Of a DNA stretch of 42,075 nucleotides, positions 35,593-42,075 are shown piece after piece. Within the stretch, counting starts at the first letter, position 1. Every line of letters starts with the position of its first letter. The notes beneath the pieces were generated by a model, which was not told the origin of the DNA, did no database searches, and worked only from the letters and a program-made list of their open reading frames with translations. The DNA is from Chloroflexota bacterium (GTDB lineage Bacteria > Chloroflexota > Limnocylindria > Limnocylindrales > CSP1-4), in NCBI GenBank assembly GCA_003171065.1, contig PMXQ01000086.1:2195-44269 (forward strand). Direction: 5' to 3'. A program made the position numbers and the translations under genes.

Positions 35593-36579
35593 TCAGGCCT
35601 CCATGGGCACAAGTGGCGTCACCAGACGCAGGGCTATGCGATCCCCTACCCGACCCGGAACTGCCCACGCCTGGGCCTGGTCGGACACCGTGATGAGGAC
35701 CGGTTCGTCGAAGTGCTCGTCGAAACGGATGACGTCGCCGGGCTGCAGCTCTGTCAGCGCCTCGACGGGAATGTCCACCGCGCGGAAGGCGGCCGAAACT
35801 GGGATCTCGACCCCTCGAACCTCGCCTTCCAGAATCTCGCGCACGCTGGCGTCGCCGGCGGCCTGGCGCCGCTGGGCGTACCACATCGTGGCGGCCAGTC
35901 TGGGCAGCAGCGGCTCGAGCGTCCCGAACGGATAGCAGACCGTCATCGGGGCCGTTTGACCGGCGAACCGGACCTCGTAGGTGAGGACCGCCACGACTTC
36001 GGTTGGAGCGGCGAGACGGAGAAGGATCGGCGAGAGAGCCGTTTCCGTGACCGAGACGTCCAGCGTCTGGAGATGAGCCCAGCCCTCGTTGAGGGCGTGG
36101 GGCAGGTGTGCGACGACGCGGGATATCAGATTGGCCTCGATCGGCGTGGGCTCGTTCCGCTCCGAAGGAATGCGACCCGGGCCGCCCAGCAGCCGATCGA
36201 CCGCGGCGAAGGCAAAGCCCAGATCCAGGTCGGCCAGGAAGGGGCCGGCCAGGCCGGGACTCGCCATCACCACGAGCTCCGTGGGGAGCGTCAGCTGGCC
36301 GAGGTAGTCGTCGAAGACCAGCTGGTCGGTGCCGGCCAGCTGGATCACGACCGAGCCGCGCAGGAACGACGACAGGCGTGCGGCCGCGACGCGGCCGACG
36401 TTCTCATGGATTGCCTGCAGCGTGCGCAGCTGCTCGTTGGAGAACTTGGCGGGCCGGCGGAAGTCGTAGGTCTTGACGATTCGACCGTCCGCGCTCAGCG
36501 ACGGCGGCTGATCCTCGGACGGCAGCGAACCATCCGCTACCGCCCCAAGGAGCGCATCGATCTCGGCCTGCGACAGCAT
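35593..36579 (-). CDS. fliM: Flagellar motor switch protein FliM
   Basis: [26 protein letters not shown] ... [42 protein letters not shown]. Confidence 0.97.
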   Translation of the reverse strand: MLSQAEIDALLGAVADGSLPSEDQPPSLSADGRIVKTYDFRRPAKFSNEQLRTLQAIHENVGRVAAARLSSFLRGSVVIQLAGTDQLVFDDYLGQLTLPTELVVMASPGLAGPFLADLDLGFAFAAVDRLLGGPGRIPSERNEPTPIEANLISRVVAHLPHALNEGWAHLQTLDVSVTETALSPILLRLAAPTEVVAVLTYEVRFAGQTAPMTVCYPFGTLEPLLPRLAATMWYAQRRQAAGDASVREILEGEVRGVEIPVSAAFRAVDIPVEALTELQPGDVIRFDEHFDEPVLITVSDQAQAWAVPGRVGDRIALRLVTPLVPMEA

Positions 36580-36591
36580 CTGACGGTTCGC

Positions 36592-37098
36592 CTACTGCAT
36601 TACGAAGTCGGTGAAGTAGACGTCGATGACCGCGCGGTCACCCATGACCTTCCGCATCGCCGCCAGCAGCTCGGTCTTGAGGGCGGCCCGGCCGTCCGGG
36701 CTGGTCAACGAATCGGAGTCGTGCGAGGAGACGACCGTGCCGAGAGCGTCGAGGAGCAGCGGCACGTCATCCGCGTCTTTGGCAGTCTCTGCCGTCTCCT
36801 CCTTGGCGCGGGCGTCGCTGGAGAGGGTGTAGAAGCTCGCGGATTCGGGTCGCAGCTCGATCGTCAGAGCGACCTTGGCGTACTTGAAGGCGCCTGGTGT
36901 CGCGCTGCTGGCGAGGTTGATGACCCGGCTATCGAGCGCGAGCATGGGGCCGTGCTGCCCGGGACCGGGATCGGGTACAGGCGGCGTGGGTGCGCCGGCC
37001 GACAACTGGGTGAAGGCGAGGGCGCCGGCCGCAGCCAGTCCCAGGGGCACTCCCAGGACGAGGATGGCGCGGCGTCCGCGGGGGATCGGCAGTTTCAC
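36592..37098 (-). CDS. fliL: Flagellar basal body-associated protein FliL
   Basis: Single TM then VINLASSATPGAFKYAKVALTIELRP ... MRKVMGDRAVIDVYFTDFVMQ. GTG start at 37098 (VKLPIPRGRRAI). Confidence 0.85.
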   Translation of the reverse strand: MKLPIPRGRRAILVLGVPLGLAAAGALAFTQLSAGAPTPPVPDPGPGQHGPMLALDSRVINLASSATPGAFKYAKVALTIELRPESASFYTLSSDARAKEETAETAKDADDVPLLLDALGTVVSSHDSDSLTSPDGRAALKTELLAAMRKVMGDRAVIDVYFTDFVMQ

Positions 37099-37159
37099 GG
37101 GTGGTTCTCCATCGAGACGAGACGGCGGCTGGCCGGAAGGAACAGCGAGAAGCTGAGGC

Positions 37160-37954
37160 TCATGGGAATGAGGGCGCCGCGACCGGGCTGGCCGCGCTGT
37201 CATCAGCTGGTGGCGTGCTGTCATCCGCTGGTGGGTAGATGACGACGATGTCGACGCGACGGTTCTTGGCTCGCGAGGCGTCGTCGGTGTTGGGCACGAT
37301 CGGGTTGTACTGGGCGTTGCCCTGGGCGGACAGCCGGTCGGGCGGCATGCCCTGCTGGACCATCGCCTGGAGCACCGCCAGAGCTCGCGCGGTCGAGAGC
37401 TCCCAGTTGTCGGCGTAGAGGCCGCCCTCGGGCGGCTGGTCGTCGGTGTTGCCCTCGATCCGAATGTCGTTGGGCAGCGGCTTGACGATGCCGACGATCT
37501 TGCCGACGAGCGTCACCGCCTGGGCGTCGAGATTGGCCCGGCCGGATGAGAACAGCAGAGCGTCGTTGAGGCGGATGACTATCCCCTGCGGGGCTATCCC
37601 GACCTCGACCTCGCCGCCCAACCCCTGGCCGATGGCGTAGTCCTCGAGCTCGGCCGTGATCGCCCGCAGGTCGCTCTCCACGGTGCTCGACCCGGTGTCG
37701 TAGTTCTGTTCCTGAACCGTCGTTTCCTGGCCGTCCATGATCGAGACGGCCGACTGACCCTGCATGACGTCGGCGTTGAAGGCTGCCGAGACCGACTCGG
37801 CGAGCAGGATGAACTTGCGAGTATCGGTATTGCTGATGGCGTACATGACCACGAACAGGACGAAGAGGAGCGTGATCAGGTCCGAGTAGGTCAGGAGCCA
37901 GCGCTCCTCGTTGTCGTGCGGCCCCTCGGCGTGGGATCGCTTGCGTCGCGCCAT
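37160..37954 (-). CDS. motB: Flagellar motor stator protein MotB
   Basis: MARRKRSHAEGPHDNEERWLLTYSDLITLLFVLFVVMYAISNTD; OmpA-like domain IRIEGNTDDQPPEGGLYADNWELSTARALAVLQAM. The track ORF 37160-40048 is an overextended frame. Confidence 0.96.
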   Translation of the reverse strand: MARRKRSHAEGPHDNEERWLLTYSDLITLLFVLFVVMYAISNTDTRKFILLAESVSAAFNADVMQGQSAVSIMDGQETTVQEQNYDTGSSTVESDLRAITAELEDYAIGQGLGGEVEVGIAPQGIVIRLNDALLFSSGRANLDAQAVTLVGKIVGIVKPLPNDIRIEGNTDDQPPEGGLYADNWELSTARALAVLQAMVQQGMPPDRLSAQGNAQYNPIVPNTDDASRAKNRRVDIVVIYPPADDSTPPADDSAASPVAAPSFP

Positions 37955-38754
37955 CACGCCGCCTCCGCTATCGGCGCGCCGGAGGTCGTCTTCTCGGTGG
38001 CTTCGCCCTCTTCGCCCTCCGATCCCGCGTAGGCCCGCAGCTTCTGGGCCACGATCCGCGGGTTGTCGCCGGCCTGGATCGCCAGGATCGCGGCCAGGGC
38101 GAGACGCCGCTCGCTGACCTCGGCCTGATCCTTGCCCTTGAGGTTGACGGAGATCGGTAGCCACAGGATGTTCGCGGCACCGACGCCGAAGAGGGTGGCG
38201 ATGAACGCGGTGGCAATCGATTCGCCCAGCCCCGAGGGATCCGACAGGTTCGACAGAACGCTGACGAGGCCCATGACGGTGCCGAGGACGCCGAAGGTGG
38301 GCGAGTAGCCGCCCATCTTGGCGAACATGTCGATGCCCTTCATGTGGCGGGCCTGCATCGACTCGATCTCGATCTCGAGGATCTCCTCGACCGTGTCGGG
38401 CTCGAGACCGTCGATGACCATCTGCAGGCCGTGTCGAATGAACGGATCCTCTACGGCTTCGACGTCGGCCTCGAGGGCGAGCAGACCCTCGCGCCGGGCC
38501 CGTTCGGCGAACTTGACCAGCATCACGCGGATGGCGCCGATGTCGCTCACGCGCGGCTTCATGCTCAATCCGAGCAGCTTGGGGAAGGTCATGAACTGCT
38601 TCACGGAGGTCGACGCCATCGTCGCTCCGAAGGTCGCCCCGAAGATCAGCAGGATCGCCGAGGGATTGGCGAAGGCAACCGGCGAGCCGCCGTCCAGGAC
38701 GTCGGCGACCATCATGGCGGCGATGCAGACCATGATGCCGATGCCAGAATCCAT
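37954..38754 (-). CDS. motA: Flagellar motor stator protein MotA
   Basis: GGSPVAFANPSAILLIFGATFGATMASTSVKQFMTFPKLL ... PTFGVLGTVMGLVSVLSNLSDPSGLGESIATAFIATLFGVGAANILWLPI. Confidence 0.97.
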   Translation of the reverse strand: MDSGIGIMVCIAAMMVADVLDGGSPVAFANPSAILLIFGATFGATMASTSVKQFMTFPKLLGLSMKPRVSDIGAIRVMLVKFAERARREGLLALEADVEAVEDPFIRHGLQMVIDGLEPDTVEEILEIEIESMQARHMKGIDMFAKMGGYSPTFGVLGTVMGLVSVLSNLSDPSGLGESIATAFIATLFGVGAANILWLPISVNLKGKDQAEVSERRLALAAILAIQAGDNPRIVAQKLRAYAGSEGEEGEATEKTTSGAPIAEAA

Positions 38755-38760
38755 CTTGGT

Positions 38761-39057
38761 CTAGCCCTTGGGGGAGTCGTCGTAGGCGCGGAGGCGCCCA
38801 CGGTTGGGGTGCTCGTACAGCGCCGGATCCATGGCCTGAGGCGGGTCGTAGGCCCGCCGGCCGCCGAACCTGGCGTCGACGTTGAGCGACCGCTGGTAGT
38901 AGTGGAAGCGCGTCGCGACCTCGGTCGCCGTCTCGCGGACGAGCAGCTTCTTGCCGTCGGCAAGGGTGATGATGGTGTCCGGCGTCTCCTCGATCGTCTC
39001 GATTCGATCGGGGTTCACCAGCACGGCCGTGCCGTCGGTCCGCGTCAGCGGGATCAC
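38761..39057 (-). CDS. flbD: FlbD family flagellar protein
   Basis: MIPLTRTDGTAVLVNPDRIETIEETPDTIITLADGKKLLVRETATEV; upstream of motA as in many Gram-positive flagellar loci. Confidence 0.92.
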   Translation of the reverse strand: MIPLTRTDGTAVLVNPDRIETIEETPDTIITLADGKKLLVRETATEVATRFHYYQRSLNVDARFGGRRAYDPPQAMDPALYEHPNRGRLRAYDDSPKG

Positions 39058-39060
39058 GGC

Positions 39061-39771
39061 TCAGGCCAGGCTGCCGGTGAGGGCGAGGCGCATGAGCCCG
39101 GCCCGGGATCGGACGTTGAGCTTGCGGCTGAGGTTGGCCCGGTGGGCCTCGACCGTCTTCACAGATAGGACCAGGGACTCGGCGATCTCGCGGTTGGAGA
39201 GGCCCTGGCCGATGAGGTAGAGCATCTCGCGCTCTCGGGGAGTCAACAGCGAAACCGGGCCTTCGTCGACGAGGGCGGCCGCCAGGTGCTCCCCCGCCGT
39301 CGGGAAGCCGGCGACGATGGGGCCGAGGCCATCCATCACCCGCCGAACGAGCATCAGGAAGGTGTCTCGGTTGACGTTGTCGATGAGCATCGCGGCGTCC
39401 GCCCCGCCACCCAGGCAATCGCCGGGCGCAACTTCGCGGCCGCGCGTGACCAGGGCGATCAAGCGGGGCTTGGGCCAGAGGGCGGCCAGGAGCCGGCACA
39501 CCTCGGGCCCTTCGGCGGGCGTGAAGTCGAACAGAACGAGCTGCGGATGGACGTCCGACGCCAGTCGGAAGGCTTCGTACACGGATGCGGCGCTGGCAAC
39601 CTCGCAGGCCGACCCGCTGGCGAGCATCGTGGAGACGCCGAGGCGGACGATCTCGGCCTGGTGGATGATCAGAGCGTGCGTCACCGCGCGGGTCGGCCTC
39701 GGTGGCGGTGCCGTGGGGCGGCCCCCGCGACGGTCCTGTACGGGATAGCTGGCGATCGACATTTCGGCCAA
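39061..39771 (-). CDS. LuxR/NarL-family DNA-binding regulator with degenerate receiver domain; first gene of the flagellar operon
   Basis: HTH LLTPREREMLYLIGQGLSNREIAESLVLSVKTVEAHRANLSRKLNVRSRAGLMRLAL; the receiver region lacks the N-terminal acidic pair. Confidence 0.88.
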   Translation of the reverse strand: MAEMSIASYPVQDRRGGRPTAPPPRPTRAVTHALIIHQAEIVRLGVSTMLASGSACEVASAASVYEAFRLASDVHPQLVLFDFTPAEGPEVCRLLAALWPKPRLIALVTRGREVAPGDCLGGGADAAMLIDNVNRDTFLMLVRRVMDGLGPIVAGFPTAGEHLAAALVDEGPVSLLTPREREMLYLIGQGLSNREIAESLVLSVKTVEAHRANLSRKLNVRSRAGLMRLALTGSLA

Positions 39772-40071
39772 TCCTTGGGGCTACCTGTCCTGGCGGGACG
39801 GTCCGTCGAAGAGTGCGGAGCGGAGCACGTCCTGCGATCTGGCCTGAAGCATTCGGCAGGGAGGGCGTGTAGGTGTACTCCCGGCTTGAGCCGGTCGTTC
39901 GGGGAGGGACCTCCGTAGTCGGCCGTTTGCCGTAGGGTCCTGGGGCGGCCGGGGGTGTTCCGATGGCACGAACGGGCCGCCCGGCTGGCCGACTACCGGC
40001 CCAGACTCGATACTTAGCGTGCCAAACCCGAGAGCAAGAGCGCTCCAACGTTCGAAGAGGAGGCTCCGCAG

Positions 40072-41007
40072 ATGACGGCCGCGATCGAAACTCGAGGTCT
40101 CACGAAGCGCTACGGCCGGGCGCGCGGGATCATCGACGTCGATCTGGTGGTAGAGGCGGGCCAGATCTTCGGCTTCCTTGGCCCCAACGGCGCCGGGAAG
40201 TCAACGATGATCAGGCTGCTGCTGGACCTGATCAGGCCGAGCAGCGGGGAGGCCCGCGTCCTGGGTCTGGACACTCGTCGGGACCGGCTCGCGATCGACC
40301 GGCGGACCAGCTACGTGCCCGGCGAGCTGTCTCTGTACAGTGAGCTGACCGGCCGCCAGCTGCTGACCTACCTGGGGAATCTGCAGGGCCATGTGGACGC
40401 GCCCTACCGCGACAGACTGATGGAGCGGCTCGAGCTCGATCCGACAAGGAGGATCAAGGCCCTGTCGCGCGGCAACAAGCAGAAGGTCGGCCTCGTGGCG
40501 GCATTCATGATTCGGCCCGAACTGCTGATCTTCGATGAACCTACAGCCGGCCTGGATCCCTTCGTCCAGCTCGAGTTCGAGCACCTTTGCGAAGAGGCCC
40601 GCGGTGAAGGCCGGACCGTGTTCATCTCGTCCCACCAGCTACCCGAGGTCGAGCACCTGTGCGATCGCGTCGGCATCATCCGCGAGGGCAGGCTGCTGGC
40701 CGTCGAAACGATTGCCAGCCTGAAGGAGCGGGCCCTGCGCCGGCTCGAAATCGACTTCGGCGGACCCGTCGAAGCGGAGGCTTTCTCCAACCTGCCGGGC
40801 GTGCGCGACCTGGTGGTGAAAGACGGCACGCTACGTTGCACAGTCATGGGAAGCGTCGACGCGCTGGTCAAAGCCGCGGCGCGATTCGAGGTTCGCAACA
40901 TATGCAGCATCGACACGAGCCTCGAAGAGATATTCATGGCCTACTACGGATCGGGCGAGGCCGCCGACAAGGACGCACCCGGGGAGGCCGGCCATGCTGC
41001 TGCGTAA
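40072..41007 (+). CDS. ABC transporter ATP-binding protein (ABC-2 type exporter)
   Basis: Walker A GFLGPNGAGKSTMIRLLLDL, signature LSRGNKQKVGLVAAFMIRPELLIFDEPTAGLDP, H-loop SSHQLPEVEHLCDRVGII. Confidence 0.97.
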   Translation: MTAAIETRGLTKRYGRARGIIDVDLVVEAGQIFGFLGPNGAGKSTMIRLLLDLIRPSSGEARVLGLDTRRDRLAIDRRTSYVPGELSLYSELTGRQLLTYLGNLQGHVDAPYRDRLMERLELDPTRRIKALSRGNKQKVGLVAAFMIRPELLIFDEPTAGLDPFVQLEFEHLCEEARGEGRTVFISSHQLPEVEHLCDRVGIIREGRLLAVETIASLKERALRRLEIDFGGPVEAEAFSNLPGVRDLVVKDGTLRCTVMGSVDALVKAAARFEVRNICSIDTSLEEIFMAYYGSGEAADKDAPGEAGHAAA

Positions 41008-41794
41008 TGTCTTCACCAAGACGATTCGGGATTTGCGCTGGCCGACGTTCTGGGTGAGCCTCGGATGTGGGGTAATGACGGCCTATTTCGCAGTTCTCTT
41101 TCCTACCTACTCCAAGATCGTCGACATGGAATCACTCCTCGAGAAGATGGGGCCGGCCGCCCAACTCCTGGGCGCCAGCGTGGGCGACGCGAACAGCCTT
41201 GTCGGCTTTCTTCACATCGAGCTGTTCTCGATGATCCTGCCCGCGGCGCTGGTCGCCTTCGCCGCCGGCGAGGCGAGCGGATTCACGGCCGGCGAGGAGT
41301 CGCGCGGCACGATCGACATTCTTCTCTCGTATCCGGTTTCGCGTCGCCGTGTCGTCCTCGAAAAGTGGCTGGCGGTCGTGCTGGCCTGCATCGTGTCCGT
41401 CGTCGTCCTGTGGGTTTTTGCGATCGCCGGCGCCGCCATCAGCGCCAGCCCGCTGCCGCCCGGTCCACTCGCCGCGGCGCTGGTGATGCTCGTCCTGCTG
41501 GGCCTGGCGTTCGGGGACATCGCCCTGGCCATCTCCGCCTTCGGCGGCAACCGCGGGGCGGCCATCGGCGTGACAGTGGCGCTGATGGTGGCGATGTACC
41601 TGATCGACGCGCTCAGCTCCATCGTGAACGGTTTGGGGGCGATCCGGCCGCTCTCGCTCTTCCGCTACTACATGGGTGACGATCCACTCCGCAACGGACT
41701 GAACCTGGGCGACGCGGCCGTGCTTGCCGCCGTCGCGGCTGTCTTCCTGGCCCTCGCCGTCGTCGCCTTCGAGAGGCGAGATCTGGCGGCCTGA
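40994..41794 (+). CDS. ABC-2 type transporter permease
   Basis: Multiple hydrophobic segments; EESRGTIDILLSYPVSRRRVVLEKWLAVVLACIVSVVVLWVF is typical of ABC-2 permeases; overlaps the ATPase gene. Confidence 0.92.
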   Translation: MLLRNVFTKTIRDLRWPTFWVSLGCGVMTAYFAVLFPTYSKIVDMESLLEKMGPAAQLLGASVGDANSLVGFLHIELFSMILPAALVAFAAGEASGFTAGEESRGTIDILLSYPVSRRRVVLEKWLAVVLACIVSVVVLWVFAIAGAAISASPLPPGPLAAALVMLVLLGLAFGDIALAISAFGGNRGAAIGVTVALMVAMYLIDALSSIVNGLGAIRPLSLFRYYMGDDPLRNGLNLGDAAVLAAVAAVFLALAVVAFERRDLAA

Positions 41795-42022
41795 CGCCAC
41801 GCCGCGCCCCGGAGCTCGGTTCGGGCGCATTTCGCATACGGCGCGCAACCTCGTCACAACCTGCGTTTGTGGCTAAGGCAACCCGGCTGCAGCGAAATCG
41901 TTCCCTCGCCACTACTGACTCCCGCCGACCGGTCGCCCATGCTTCCCTCACGCACGGCAGCCCGCCGGTCGACCATTGACCGGAGGAGACAGATCCGGTC
42001 GTGCCGGGAAGAGGAGGATACG

Positions 42023-42075
42023 ATGGCCGCCGCGCCAGGGACCGAGATGAAACGCACCCTGACGATGACCGGGCT
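42023..42075 (+). CDS. Partial CDS running off the right edge; product unknown
   Basis: ATG 42023 preceded by gaggagga; MAAAPGTEMKRTLTMTG..., open to the window end. Confidence 0.4.
   Translation, partial: MAAAPGTEMKRTLTMTG

Noticed and set aside
35590-37242. 550-aa plus-strand ORF opposite fliM/fliL
   Set aside because: Antisense shadow; fliM and fliL are well supported on the minus strand.
39892-39905. Palindrome ccggcttgagccgg upstream of the LuxR regulator
   Set aside because: Short GC palindrome with no second copy or terminator-like U tract; function not supportable.
11355-39940. Shared 11-mer cgtagggtcct near 11.36 kb and 39.93 kb as a common operator
   Set aside because: Identical 11-mers are expected by chance many times in 42 kb of high-GC sequence; no matching spacing or context.
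37955-40048. N-terminal 5' part of the 962-aa track ORF 37160-40048
   Set aside because: It runs out of frame through motA, flbD and the LuxR regulator and has low-complexity Arg/Gly/Pro composition. Only the last 264 aa (MotB, start 37954) are credible.
1-42075. Transposon, prophage or tRNA/rRNA content
   Set aside because: I recognised no transposase, integrase, phage structural gene, tRNA or rRNA by eye; a tool-based scan was not possible.

Overview
High-GC bacterial window (lineage not determined; Chloroflexota-like is only a guess) with three parts. (1) 1-8302: a complete minus-strand type I-C CRISPR-Cas locus (cas3-cas5-cas8c-cas7-cas4-cas1-cas2) next to a CRISPR array with a perfectly conserved 37-bp repeat, truncated at the left edge. 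(2) About 9.3-39.8 kb: a large flagellar/motility locus. It holds HD-GYP, cheR, a receiver protein, two related glycosyltransferases, fliS, fliD, flagellin, csrA, fliW, flgL, flgK, flgN-like, flgM, a galM-type epimerase, flgF/G-type rod protein, fliA, flhA, flhB, fliR, fliQ, fliP, fliO, fliN, fliM, fliL, motB, motA, flbD and a LuxR-type regulator. (3) 40.07-41.79 kb: an ABC-2 transporter, then the start of another CDS at the right edge. The strongest new observations are: (a) six FliA/sigma28-like promoters (TCAA-N15/16-[GA]CCGAY) that I found by eye, defining a putative regulon; (b) two hairpin-loop GGA motifs in the flagellin 5' leader, one sequestering the Shine-Dalgarno, next to an encoded FliW-CsrA pair; (c) an identical-spacing C2H2 zinc-finger-like motif (CX2CX12HX5H) in both flagellar-locus glycosyltransferases; (d) divergences in core export proteins: a lipobox on FliP, NPTT instead of NPTH in FlhB, and a regulator with a degenerate receiver. 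All calls come from reading the sequence; no database search was run.
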